Of a DNA stretch of 25,409 nucleotides, positions 1 to 8,315 are shown one piece after another (within the stretch, counting starts at the first letter, position 1; the number at the start of each line of letters is the position of its first letter). A program made the position numbers and the translations under genes. Location: contig JBBIWA010000079.1 of the NCBI GenBank assembly GCA_037439425.1, forward strand, positions 1 through 25,409, in the 5' to 3' direction. The DNA comes from JBBIWA01 sp037439425 (GTDB taxonomy: Bacteria; Acidobacteriota; Blastocatellia; RBC074). The notes under the pieces are model-generated. The model saw only the letters and a list, made by a program, of their open reading frames with translations. It was not told the origin of the DNA and searched no databases.

Positions 1-905
1 CCGCACGATGGGCTACGTCGAGCCACAAGACTTGGGCAAGCCCTGTGTTCATATCATTGACCGCGAGGCCGACAGCCTGTTATTGACCGCGAGGCCGACA
101 GGGAAGCTGCACCTCTCGCCGATTTGACCGCTGTGGGCGCCTCTTTGTGATTCGCGGCCGTCGCCGTGCGACGACTTCGAGCACCAAGGCCCGCAGCCGC
201 CTCTTGAGCGAAGTTGAAGCCAGCCTCCAGAACCAGTTTCGCTTCGCCCGCCGGGCGAAAGTACCAAGGCTGGCGCGTGCTTCAGTACCTGGCCGAGACA
301 ACCGTCACACTCACCGGGGCAGCGCGCAAAGGGCACCGCCGGAACGGGAAACTGACCTACTAGACCATCCCCGGACGCCCGCCGAGCTTGCGCCTGTCCT
401 AGCGCAGGTGCGCGTGCCCAAGATCGAGTGCTGGCCACCTGGCGGCTGTGGACAAGGCTGCCAGCCAGTGTCAGCGCCGAGACTATCTCGCTTTGGCGCT
501 ACTGGCGCTCTCTGCCCTGTCTGCGTGCAACGCACAGGCAGGCATTGAATCCTACTTCAAGCTGCTCAAAAGCGCCCACGCAGCACCTCGAGCACTGGCA
601 GCAAGAGAGGGCTACCGCCATCGCCAAACGAGAGGCTGGTGGCGGCCCAAGGCGTGTGTTATCGTCTGGGCGCTGATGCAAGCGGACGAGGGCGGTGGCG
701 GCGGAAGTTCTGCCGCTTCCTCATCCGCTTGAGTGGACGGCTGATGAAGCGGGACGTGGGGTATACTGCCCCTGCCTTGCTCGCTGGCTTCTGGAACTTA
801 CTCCCCCATCATTGACGCGCTCGAACGCTACTTGGTCGCTCGCAGATTCAGCAGTTCGCCCAGCAGCTCCAGTAGCTGCTCGGTTTGGGGGGCTATGACC
901 ATGCT
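1..905 (+). pseudogene. IS4-family transposase remnant, multiply frameshifted
   Basis: Fragments that read as one IS4-type DDE transposase appear in order but in alternating frames. The first is a stretch containing VHIIDREADS near 46-75. Then come RLLSEVEASLQ (about 200-235), ETVTLTGAARKG (about 299-335) and LPASVSAETISLWRYWR (about 460-510). After these come IESYFKLLKSA (about 543-575), LEHWQQERATAIAKR (about 587-632) and LMKRDVGYTAPALLAGFWNLL (about 743-805). The last piece trails into stops. IESYFKLLKS is where IS4 enzymes carry the catalytic Glu (family knowledge). At least four frame changes and several internal stops rule out function. The 5' part lies before the window and no terminal inverted repeat could be identified, so the IS boundaries are unknown. 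Family assignment is by recalled motif order, not by alignment. Confidence 0.75.
56..101 (+). repeat. 26-bp tandem duplication inside the transposase remnant
   Basis: The 20-base string ATTGACCGCGAGGCCGACAG occurs at 56-75 and again at 82-101, separated by CCTGTT. This amounts to a 26-bp duplication of the codons for the IDREADS motif. Because 26 is not a multiple of three, it frameshifts the gene and may be one of the inactivating lesions. Confidence 0.85.
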
Positions 906-934
906 TTCAAAGATCAATTTGTGTAGAAACTAAT

Positions 935-1150
935 GGCGTGCGTACCCAGGCCGATTCTGGGAGCGCACGCATCCTTGCGTGCCCACTTCGCATTAAGCGA
1001 GTCGTCAGCTTCAGACTAGGCACGCTAGAAGCGTGCGCTCCCAGGCTTAGAAAATCCCTGGGTACGCACGCATCCTTGCGTGCTCGTCTGGTTAAGAGTG
1101 AAAATCCCGCACGCTCGCAGACGTGCGCTCGTGAACTTTTCATCACTTTC
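935..1150. repeat. Cluster of palindromic dispersed repeats
   Basis: Several hairpin units share the core GCACGC-N6-GCGTGC and the edge CCTGGG. One is at 957-982 (GCACGCATCCTTGCGTGC). Another is inverted at 1019-1045. A half unit, GCGTGCGTACCCAGG, is at 936-950. A full unit spans 1051-1150: hairpin 1 is followed by TCGTCTGGTTAAGAGTGAAAATC, split here as TCGTCTGGTT and AAGAGTGAAAATC, then a second hairpin (GCACG...CGTGC) and the tail ACTTTTCATCA. The 1051-1150 unit matches 22708-22827 in order and largely in sequence. The organisation resembles REP/MITE-like non-coding repeats. Whether they are mobile is inference. Confidence 0.8.
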
Positions 1151-1288
1151 AGGACGTCGCTGCCCCTCAGGTCCAACCCCTCTTGGATACGCGCCGCTTC
1201 AAATACTCTGAATTCACAGCGCTTATTTTAAGCTCGCAGGCGAACTAATCGCTTCAGCTTATATCTGCCGCACAAAGAGGGCCAAAAA

Positions 1289-1317
1289 TTGCCTCCTGAT
1301 TGACCATTTCTTATGCT
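1289..1317 (+). promoter_or_regulatory. Possible sigma-70 promoter for the sigma-54 activator gene
   Basis: TTGCCT at 1289-1294 and TATGCT at 1312-1317 are separated by 17 bases. Each matches consensus at four of six positions. This would give a leader of about 130 nt containing the dyad at 1388-1408. It is weak evidence, based on spacing and position only. Confidence 0.35.
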
Positions 1318-1387
1318 AGAATGCGAGCGCTCTTGTGGTGCCAGCATTGCGAGTAGATTCTAAACCTCTCTTTCGCTCGCCGTCTCT

Positions 1388-1408
1388 CCTGAAACTAACT
1401 GTTTCAGG
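1388..1408 (+). promoter_or_regulatory. Perfect dyad in the leader of the sigma-54 activator gene
   Basis: CCTGAAAC-TAACT-GTTTCAGG forms a perfect 8-bp inverted repeat. An outer TCTCT/AGAGA pair extends it across a small internal loop. It lies 44 bp upstream of the ATG at 1453. It could be an operator for a dimeric regulator or a hairpin in the mRNA leader. No T-tract follows, so a terminator is unlikely. Confidence 0.5.
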
Positions 1409-1452
1409 TCTCAGAGAGTGGGTTCGTTAAAACAATGCCACGATGAAGCTGG

Positions 1453-4400
1453 ATGATGAAAGCACGTAATCTCTCTCCGCGCAAATCCTCGGCGCAAGTG
1501 CGCGCGGAAGAACTGATCGAGCTGATCGAGGCCGGGCGCGCAGCGCTGGCTAAATTTGAAACTGAAGAAGCGATCGCTTGTTTCGAGTCGGCGCGGCAGA
1601 GTCCTTTTCTCAATGCTGAACAGCGCGCCTCGGTCTGCTGTCTGTTGGCCGAAGCCTTGGAGAATCTTGCTCGCTACAGCGAAGCCATTCAGATCATGGC
1701 CGAGTACGAGCAATCAGTGGCGCGGGCTGAGTTGCATCCGGTGGTGCTTTATCAGGTCTATCTGCGCATGGGCTCAGTCTACGGTTACGTGGGCGATCAC
1801 CCCAAAGCCATCTCCTATGCCAAGAGCGCACTGGCGCTGGCTGAGGAGCGTGGTGACCTGGGTGATATAGGGGCGGCGCATCTGATCCTCGGTCGTATCT
1901 ACCGTGCCATTGGTGAGACGCGCTTTGCGCACGATCACTTCCTGCAGGCGCTCCAACAACATCGGATCACCGGCCGCGCCTTTCCACTGGCGCAGAGCTA
2001 TTTTGGACTGGGCAACGTGAGCGTCAGCGAGGGCGACTTTGCCAATGCCCGCAATTACTTCGAGCAGGCACTCAAGCTCTTGCAGGAGAGCGACTCGCCA
2101 CTGTTACTCGGCAACATCTACCTGAACTTGGCGGCCTTGATCCTGCTTCAGGAACAGGGGCAGGCCAGCGAAGGGATCGAACTGCTTCAGCGCGCCATCT
2201 TTCATTTCAAGAGAGCAAACCACAAACGGCTACTCGCCAGAGCTTACAATAATCTCGGCCATGCGCTGCTGCGTATTGGTGAGCTGTCGCGCGCCAAGGA
2301 AATGGTCGGGGCAGCGCTCTCGGTGGCCCGTGAAGTCGATGATCACAGGACGATCCCCATGGCTCTGGAATCGCTGGGTGAGATTGCGACCATTAGCGGT
2401 CAATTCGCCGAAGCTGAAGCGCTGCTGCAGCAGGGCATCGAGACCGCGCAAGCCTTCTCGGATCGCTTTGCTCAGTCGCAGGTCCATCTGACACTGGGCC
2501 GCTGTTATCTATTGTCGGGCAATTATGAGCGCGCGGCCGAAGCTTTCCAGACCGGTTTCGCTATCGCCGAGCAGATGAACGATAAGCGCGGCCAGGCGGC
2601 AGCTCAGCTCTTTCTAGCAGAGTACCACTACGAAGTGGGCGAAGAGGAAGTCGCGCAGGCCATCGTAGCTGAGGTGAGCAACAAAGTCGAGCGGCTGTCT
2701 AATACTTTACTGATTGGCCATCTGCGCGAGCTGACCGGGCGGCTGGAAGCCCGCCAGGGAAGATACCACGAGGCTATTCATTATCTCAGCCAAGCTGTCT
2801 CGATCTTCGAGATAGTCTCAAACCGTTACCTCAGTGGGACGGCTCGTTATCATCTTGGCCGGGCACACGCTGAAGCTGGAAATCTCGAGCAAGCGTACCA
2901 GGAGCTGGAGCAGGCGCGCCAGGTCTTCGCCGCGCTCGAAGCCCACCCGATGCTGGCGCGTACCGAGGCGGCCCTGCAAGACTTGCCCTCAGCCGCTGTG
3001 GCACGGCGCGAGGAAGTAGAAGTCCCCTCTCTCAGCAGCGCCCCCATTCTGCGTCTGGCCGGAGCTGCTTCATCGCGTGAATTGTTGTTGCATGAACTCT
3101 CACTCGTCATCCACGAAGAGTTACAGCTGACCCCAGTAATCGTTTACGAAGAGACAGCCGACTCTCACCTGAAGCTGCTGTTCTCTCAAGGGTGTGATTC
3201 CGCGCAGGCAGCTGCGCTCGCCGAACAAATAGCGCGCACTCGCGGCAAAGCAAGGATACAGCTACCGAAGGCAGCGCTTTATGAATTAAATGCTGGCGAC
3301 CAGGCGCCTGTAGTGCTCTACCTGGGCGGCGGAACCAGCTTGTTACACTCAGCCCGCCAATTCATCGAGCCCCTGATCAAGCTGACTGAATTAGGGCTGG
3401 AACTCTGCGCCCTGCGCAGTCGTGTGCACACCATTGAAGGTTATGATCTGCACCCATCGCAGGAGAAGATTGAACTGCCTGGCCTGGTCTATCAGAGCGC
3501 AGCGATGCGGAGCCTGGTCGAACAGATCCACAAGATTCGCAGCAGCAATGTGACGGCTTTGATCACCGGCGAATCGGGCACGGGCAAGGAGGTACTGGCT
3601 CGCGCCATTCATGCCCTCAGCGACCGGCGCGAAGCCCCCTTTGTCGCCTTCAACTGCACCATTGCCCCTAAGGAGATCATCGATTCTCAACTCTTCGGCC
3701 ACCGGCGCGGAGCCTTCACCGGCGCCAACACCGACTATCAAGGCGTGATTCGCAGCGCCGCCGGCGGCACCCTCTTTCTGGATGAGATTGGGGACCTATC
3801 GCTCGAAGTGCAACCGAAGCTGCTGCGCTTTTTGCAGGAGGGAGAGATTCAGCCGCTCGGTGAAACTAAGCCGGTAAAGGTGGATGTGCGCGTCATTGCT
3901 GCGACCAACTGCGATCTAGAGAAGCTCGTGGCCGAAGGCAAATTCCGCGAAGACCTTTACTATCGCCTCAACGTGATTCGCTTGCGCATGCCGCCCTTAC
4001 GCGAGCGGCGCGAAGAGATCCCCATGCTGGTCAACCATCTGATCGAGCGCTATGCCCGTCAGGAACACAAGCAACATATCACGATCACTCCGCAAGCTCT
4101 CGATCTGATGATGGTTTATGACTGGCCGGGCAATGTGCGGCAACTGGCCAATGAGATTCAACGGCTGGTTGCGCTGACTCATTCCGGTGGAGAGATTACC
4201 GAGCAACAGCTCTCACCTATGATCCTGCGCACCGGACTTCCTCTCCCAGATGGCCGTGGAATTACTTCGATGGATGATCTGCTGTCGCCGGAGGCGCTCA
4301 GCCGGCAATCCGGTCCCGCTTCCTCGCCTCTCCCGCCCGCCTCGCAGAGGCTGGCTGAGGCCGTGGCTGAACTCGAACGCCGGATGATCCTCGCTGCTCT

Positions 4401-4509
4401 TGAACGTCACCGTGGCAACATCTCACGGGTCGCCGCTGAATTGGGACTGACGCGCCGTGGCCTGTATCTCAAGATGGAGCGATACCAGATCACCAACCTC
4501 AGGAAGTAA
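1453..4509 (+). CDS. TPR-GAF-AAA+ sigma-54-dependent transcriptional activator with Fis-type HTH
   Basis: The 1018-residue protein has four parts. Residues about 25-515 are a long array of TPR helical repeats. Residues about 530-660 are a GAF-like sensor region. Residues about 675-905 are the sigma-54 interaction AAA+ ATPase. The C-terminus is a Fis-type helix-turn-helix (NISRVAAELGLTRRGLYLKM). The ATPase is intact: Walker A GESGTGKE near 705, the sigma-54 contact loop GAFTGA at 753-758, and Walker B GGTLFLDEIGDL near 770. It should therefore remodel RNA polymerase-sigma-54 at -24/-12 promoters in the cytoplasm. There is no response-regulator receiver domain, so the TPR/GAF region is the likely input for a protein or small ligand (inference). 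The start is ATG 1453 or 1456; neither has a good ribosome-binding site. The target genes are unknown, as no convincing -24/-12 promoter was seen nearby. Confidence 0.93.
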   Translation: MMKARNLSPRKSSAQVRAEELIELIEAGRAALAKFETEEAIACFESARQSPFLNAEQRASVCCLLAEALENLARYSEAIQIMAEYEQSVARAELHPVVLYQVYLRMGSVYGYVGDHPKAISYAKSALALAEERGDLGDIGAAHLILGRIYRAIGETRFAHDHFLQALQQHRITGRAFPLAQSYFGLGNVSVSEGDFANARNYFEQALKLLQESDSPLLLGNIYLNLAALILLQEQGQASEGIELLQRAIFHFKRANHKRLLARAYNNLGHALLRIGELSRAKEMVGAALSVAREVDDHRTIPMALESLGEIATISGQFAEAEALLQQGIETAQAFSDRFAQSQVHLTLGRCYLLSGNYERAAEAFQTGFAIAEQMNDKRGQAAAQLFLAEYHYEVGEEEVAQAIVAEVSNKVERLSNTLLIGHLRELTGRLEARQGRYHEAIHYLSQAVSIFEIVSNRYLSGTARYHLGRAHAEAGNLEQAYQELEQARQVFAALEAHPMLARTEAALQDLPSAAVARREEVEVPSLSSAPILRLAGAASSRELLLHELSLVIHEELQLTPVIVYEETADSHLKLLFSQGCDSAQAAALAEQIARTRGKARIQLPKAALYELNAGDQAPVVLYLGGGTSLLHSARQFIEPLIKLTELGLELCALRSRVHTIEGYDLHPSQEKIELPGLVYQSAAMRSLVEQIHKIRSSNVTALITGESGTGKEVLARAIHALSDRREAPFVAFNCTIAPKEIIDSQLFGHRRGAFTGANTDYQGVIRSAAGGTLFLDEIGDLSLEVQPKLLRFLQEGEIQPLGETKPVKVDVRVIAATNCDLEKLVAEGKFREDLYYRLNVIRLRMPPLRERREEIPMLVNHLIERYARQEHKQHITITPQALDLMMVYDWPGNVRQLANEIQRLVALTHSGGEITEQQLSPMILRTGLPLPDGRGITSMDDLLSPEALSRQSGPASSPLPPASQRLAEAVAELERRMILAALERHRGNISRVAAELGLTRRGLYLKMERYQITNLRK

Positions 4510-4514
4510 CTGCT

Positions 4515-4549
4515 CCTCATTGCCCAGGAATCAGCAATGAGGCTTTTGT
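4515..4549 (+). terminator. Rho-independent terminator after the sigma-54 activator gene
   Basis: CCTCATTGC (4515-4523) and GCAATGAGG (4534-4542) form a perfect 9-bp stem with a 10-base loop, followed by CTTTTGT. It sits 5 bp after the activator's stop codon and before the end of the convergent gene at 4575. Confidence 0.8.
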
Positions 4550-4574
4550 ACTCTTGCAGCCTCCCCAAGCCGGG

Positions 4575-6215
4575 TTAGTCTGCCAATCCCAACTCACGCT
4601 CGTGGATTTCACGCAGCTTGAATTTTTGAATCTTGCCCGAAGCGGTCATAGGGAAATCATTGACGAAACGCACGTAGCGCGGGACCTTAAAGCGCGCAAT
4701 CTTACCCTGACAGAAGTTCTTCAACTCTTCTTCGGTCGCCGTCCGGCCTGTTTTCAATCTCACCGCTGCTGCCACCTCTTCGCCGAAAAATTCACTCTTG
4801 ACGGCATAGACGTAAGCATCTGCAACCGCCTCGTGCTGGCGCAGCAAGTCTTCGATCTCTTTGGGCGCGATGTTTTCACCGCCGCGAATGATGAGGTCTT
4901 TGATGCGGCCTGTAATGCGCACATAGCCGTCGGCATCTATTGTCGCCTGATCGCCCGTGTGCAGCCAGCCCTCTTCATCAATCGCCGCGCGGGTGGCCAC
5001 CGGATTGTTGTAGTAGCCCTTCATCACATTGTAGCCGCGCACGCACAACTCGCCCGGCTGATCAACGCCTAAGGTGGCGCGCGTCACTGGGTCCACGATC
5101 TTGATCTCCATTTCAGGCAGCACCCGGCCGACAGTTTGGGTGCGATGTTCGAGCGTGTCGCAGCGCAAAGTCTGCGTGATGACAGGTGAAGCCTCGGTCA
5201 AACCATAAGCAATGGTGATCTCACTCAAGTGCATCTCTGAGATAGCACGGCGCATCAACAGCTCTGGACAGGGCGCTCCGGCCATCACGCCCGTGCGCAG
5301 CGAACTGAGATCGAAGCGCTCAAACTCCGGGTCTTCGAGTTCGGCTAGAAACATCGTCGGCACGCCGTAAAGCGAGGTGCAGCGTTCGCGCTCGACAGTC
5401 TCCAACACGCGCCGCGCCTCGAAGAATTCCACCGGGCATAAACAGACGCCGTGCGTGTAGGCGCCTAGCACGCCGATCACGCAGCCGAAACAGTGAAACA
5501 ACGGCACGCATAAGCAGAGCCGGTCCTTGGGGGTGTAACCCAGGTCTTCTCCTATCCAGTAGCCGTTGTTGACAATGTTGCGGCTCGAGAGCATTACGCC
5601 CTTAGGAAAACCGGTCGTGCCGGAGGTGTACTGCATATTGATCACATCGTCTAAGCCGACTTCACCTTCACGCTCATTGAGCTGGGCTTCGGTGACCGAT
5701 TCGGCACGCGCGCGCAGCTCAGTATATGGCATCAAGCCTTCAGGACAATCATCGTCCTCGCCCCTACTGATGAAGATCACGCGCTGGAGCTCAGGCAAAC
5801 GCGAGTCACAAATCGCGCCGATTTCACGCAGCACGTTGATGTAATCCACATCCTTAAACCCGCCGATGGTAATCACCGTGCTCGCTCCGCTCTGGCGCAA
5901 CAGGTAGTCCATCTCTTGCGCGCGCAGCGCCGTGTTGACCGTTACCAGAATCGCGCCGATCTTGGCGAGCGCAAATTGCAGGACGATCCATTCCGGAACA
6001 TTGGTGGCCCAAAGAGCAACCCGCTCACCGCGCGCGACGCCGCACGCCATAAGGCCGCGCGCGATCAAACGAGCCTCGGCCTCTAGATCGGCAAAGTTCC
6101 AACGCAGCTGGCGATCTGCATAGACAAGCGCTTCGTTGTCAGGAAGAGTCTCAGCCAGGCGCGTGAGGAGCGCGCCCACAGTGACATCGCGATAGGGTGG
6201 GGATTGGTTAGCCAT
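4575..6215 (-). CDS. AMP-binding fatty acyl-CoA synthetase (ACSF2/YngI-like)
   Basis: This is a 546-residue member of the ANL superfamily that should activate a carboxylic acid to acyl-AMP and then acyl-CoA. The phosphate-binding signature YTSGTTGFPKGV, the YGLTEASP motif, the GWLHTGD adenylate motif and the C-terminal catalytic lysine region ASGKIQKFKLRE are all intact. The length fits medium- to long-chain acyl-CoA synthetases. The overall sequence recalls the ACSF2/YngI group, but chain length cannot be read from the sequence. The start ATG is preceded by ACGGAG at about 7 nt. It is downstream of, and co-directional with, the DHS-like gene, 131 bp apart. A joint transcript is possible, but no metabolic link is obvious. 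Confidence 0.9.
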   Translation of the reverse strand: MANQSPPYRDVTVGALLTRLAETLPDNEALVYADRQLRWNFADLEAEARLIARGLMACGVARGERVALWATNVPEWIVLQFALAKIGAILVTVNTALRAQEMDYLLRQSGASTVITIGGFKDVDYINVLREIGAICDSRLPELQRVIFISRGEDDDCPEGLMPYTELRARAESVTEAQLNEREGEVGLDDVINMQYTSGTTGFPKGVMLSSRNIVNNGYWIGEDLGYTPKDRLCLCVPLFHCFGCVIGVLGAYTHGVCLCPVEFFEARRVLETVERERCTSLYGVPTMFLAELEDPEFERFDLSSLRTGVMAGAPCPELLMRRAISEMHLSEITIAYGLTEASPVITQTLRCDTLEHRTQTVGRVLPEMEIKIVDPVTRATLGVDQPGELCVRGYNVMKGYYNNPVATRAAIDEEGWLHTGDQATIDADGYVRITGRIKDLIIRGGENIAPKEIEDLLRQHEAVADAYVYAVKSEFFGEEVAAAVRLKTGRTATEEELKNFCQGKIARFKVPRYVRFVNDFPMTASGKIQKFKLREIHERELGLAD

Positions 6216-6346
6216 ATCGAATCTCCGTTAAGCAGTTAAGTTGGACCTGGTGAGTCGACGAACTTACAGAGCCTCACTCGCCTCTAGCGAGGCTAGGCAC
6301 TCTTTAACCCTCCATCGAGTCCTTTCACGCGCAGGGTTGTTTCAGA

Positions 6347-8086
6347 TCACTTGCGAAGTGCACGTTCGTACTCGCTCCGCAGCAGGTTCATCATCTTCTC
6401 GCGCCGATCATAAAGCCGCTTAAGCGGGCGCGGCGCGCGTTTGGCAAAAGCATAAGCCGTGATGAGCGGTAGCGCAACCGTAGTATCAATGTAGCACACG
6501 ACCGCATCCGGTAACCGATCAGGATCAATCTTGCCCCAACTGACCGCTTCAGATGGGGTGGCGCCAGAGTTATGAACGATAATCCCATTGGCGACGAAAT
6601 TGCGGGTGCGCTTGACGGTCATATCATAGACGGGAAGGACGATTCCTGCAGGCTCAACCGAAATGACCTGGCAATTGTCGGTATCCTCCTGCTGTGCTTC
6701 CTCGCACGTAATACCATCCATCTTGAACCTGCGCTCCGGCGTTCGCCCATCCACCAGCAATAGGTCGTAGGCGCGATGGATCCGGCCACCAGATTCCGCC
6801 AATGCTTCTCTGAGCTGCCCAGCCGGTGTCTCGCTTAGGCCCAAACCGAGCTGCCGATAGCCAGGCACAGAGCGGAAAGCATTAAAGGCTTTGAGACTTT
6901 CTCCCGGCTGCAAGACTTTCAGCGGTTTATAGGTCTCATTGCTGAGCAGGATGAGATGGTCGGGTGTGGCCAGCAACTCGCCTTCCTGGTATCTCTCCTT
7001 TCGCCTGCCAGTGTAGCTATACCGCAACCGCCACACTTCTTGTTCTCCTGTGCACCAGACCTTCTCCACTTCTGAGAGGGTGATCTTCTTCTGCTGCCGG
7101 TCATACGAATAGACGTAGAAGCCTGATTGCCCGACTAATGATTCAATCGGGATGCCGTCAGGGTATTGGCTCAAGTCTCTCGGCAGAGTTATGAGCGTGC
7201 CTTCGGCCACACACAAGCCGCCAGTATCCGGTCGCGCATCCGTGAGTTGCAAAAAGTAGTCATGCCCTTTCTCTTCGACGCCGAGCACTTCTTGAATCTG
7301 CGGCTCGGTCTGGAGAGCGAAGTTCTTAGGGCTGCCACCACCGCAAATAAATAGCGCTGATTTGCCGCCATCGCGTTTGGTCGCCATGACGATCGCCGCT
7401 GTCTCGTTGACATCAGCCGAAGGATTGAGTTTGAGCTTGCCGCCTTGAAGCTCTTTGGCCGCGATGTTCATGCCAATCGAACTATCTCCAGGCGATGAAG
7501 TGTAGACGGGCACGCCGCAGCGATAGGCCGCAGCAAGCAGAGACTGATTCTTGAGCCCGAGCATGCGCTCGCGTTCCGCGATGTATTTGCCACAGAGATA
7601 GTGGAATTCAGCCGTGGACATTTCGCGCTGAAATTCCGGTGCATCAATAATCTCGCGAAAGAAGGCGTCGGTCGAAAGCAGCACGTCGTAATCGAAGAAG
7701 ATGTCATAAATTCGCACCACGCCCTCTGCGCGCAATAGCACATCGTCTATCTGCGCGCTGCCACGATGCATCGAGAGACCAAGACCGAAGTGGGTATCGT
7801 GATAAAGGTTCGCACCGGTCGAAACGATCCAGTCAACAAAACCGGCCTCAATGAGTGGGATGATGGCCGAGATCCCAAGCCCAGCGGGCGTGAGCGCGCC
7901 TGTCAGGGTGAGCCCCACAGTCACTTCATCAGCCAGCATTTTTTCGACGAATAACTGCGCGCCTTCGCGCAGCCGCGCAGCGTTGTAAGCTTGAAAGTTA
8001 TTCTCGATCAGTTCAACGATAGAAGTTCCCTTGGTGATCGGTGTTGGAGCAATGCGCTTGCCTGCGAGAAACTTGCTGCGTCCCAT
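6347..8086 (-). CDS. Deoxyhypusine synthase-family protein interrupted by an in-frame intein
   Basis: The 579-residue precursor consists of an N-extein (1-291), an intein (292-506) and a C-extein (507-579). Joining the exteins gives a 364-residue protein, the usual size for deoxyhypusine synthase (human about 369), and restores the family motif GGL-SGATPSEAVSWGK. The catalytic lysine is the K of WGK, 13 residues after the junction. Deoxyhypusine synthase transfers the aminobutyl group of spermidine to a lysine of eIF5A using NAD. Bacteria lack eIF5A, so bacterial homologues are thought to act on small amines, for example making homospermidine; which reaction applies here is unknown. The start is well defined, with AAAGGAGA at 8092-8099 five bases before the ATG. 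It is transcribed divergently from hemW. Without splicing the active site is split, so activity should depend on intein excision. Confidence 0.92.
   Translation of the reverse strand: MGRSKFLAGKRIAPTPITKGTSIVELIENNFQAYNAARLREGAQLFVEKMLADEVTVGLTLTGALTPAGLGISAIIPLIEAGFVDWIVSTGANLYHDTHFGLGLSMHRGSAQIDDVLLRAEGVVRIYDIFFDYDVLLSTDAFFREIIDAPEFQREMSTAEFHYLCGKYIAERERMLGLKNQSLLAAAYRCGVPVYTSSPGDSSIGMNIAAKELQGGKLKLNPSADVNETAAIVMATKRDGGKSALFICGGGSPKNFALQTEPQIQEVLGVEEKGHDYFLQLTDARPDTGGLCVAEGTLITLPRDLSQYPDGIPIESLVGQSGFYVYSYDRQQKKITLSEVEKVWCTGEQEVWRLRYSYTGRRKERYQEGELLATPDHLILLSNETYKPLKVLQPGESLKAFNAFRSVPGYRQLGLGLSETPAGQLREALAESGGRIHRAYDLLLVDGRTPERRFKMDGITCEEAQQEDTDNCQVISVEPAGIVLPVYDMTVKRTRNFVANGIIVHNSGATPSEAVSWGKIDPDRLPDAVVCYIDTTVALPLITAYAFAKRAPRPLKRLYDRREKMMNLLRSEYERALRK
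6569..7213 (-). other. Mini-intein in the DHS-like protein (215 residues)
   Basis: The intein starts with Cys (CVAEGTLITLP, block A). Block B is GELLATPDHLILL with the T-x-x-H residues at intein positions 83 and 86. It ends with block F/G VYDMTVKRTRNFVANGIIVHN, split here as VYDMTVKRTRNF and VANGIIVHN, followed by Ser as the first C-extein residue. The nucleophile Cys1, block B Thr/His, block F Asp, penultimate His, terminal Asn and Ser+1 are all present, so class 1 splicing should work. No LAGLIDADG motif is seen. The segment between blocks B and F is longer than in a minimal Hint domain, by perhaps 60-70 residues. It includes GGRIHRAYDLLL and FKMDGITCEEAQ, which vaguely recall an eroded HNH endonuclease (weak inference). 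The insertion lies beside the catalytic lysine motif, typical of inteins in conserved active sites. Confidence 0.93.
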
Positions 8087-8299
8087 CTTTCTCTCCTTTG
8101 TTTGTCTGAGTTCCGAATTTTACTTCGAGCCCTCTTACTCAAAACCGCTCTCTTGTTACACCAAGGTGCGGCAAGCGTCAACCTTCGCGGCCTGGTTTAC
8201 AAAGGGCAAAGAGCTAATGGCAGATCACGCGGATGACGCGAAGAAGCCCTCGGGGAGAAAGATCAGGCTGGCCGCTCGCGCCTGCCCTGCGCCGCATGC

Positions 8300-8305
8300 T
8301 ATACT
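8300..8305 (+). promoter_or_regulatory. -10 element (TATACT) suggesting a nearly leaderless hemW transcript
   Basis: TATACT ends 10 nt before the hemW ATG at 8316, and there is no Shine-Dalgarno sequence. If used, the transcript would start within a few bases of the start codon. No clear -35 is visible. Confidence 0.35.
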
Positions 8306-8315
8306 TCTGTCCTCT

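Noticed and set aside
957..984. Sigma-54 promoter in the palindromic repeat (GG-N10-GC)
   Set aside because: The match falls out of the palindrome itself and no gene follows at a suitable distance.
4554..5072. 172-residue plus-strand ORF
   Set aside because: It is a shadow of the acyl-CoA synthetase gene on the other strand.
8031..8315. N-terminal extension of HemW
   Set aside because: The frame is open but the extra residues have no family character, and the canonical start fits the IHIPFC motif.
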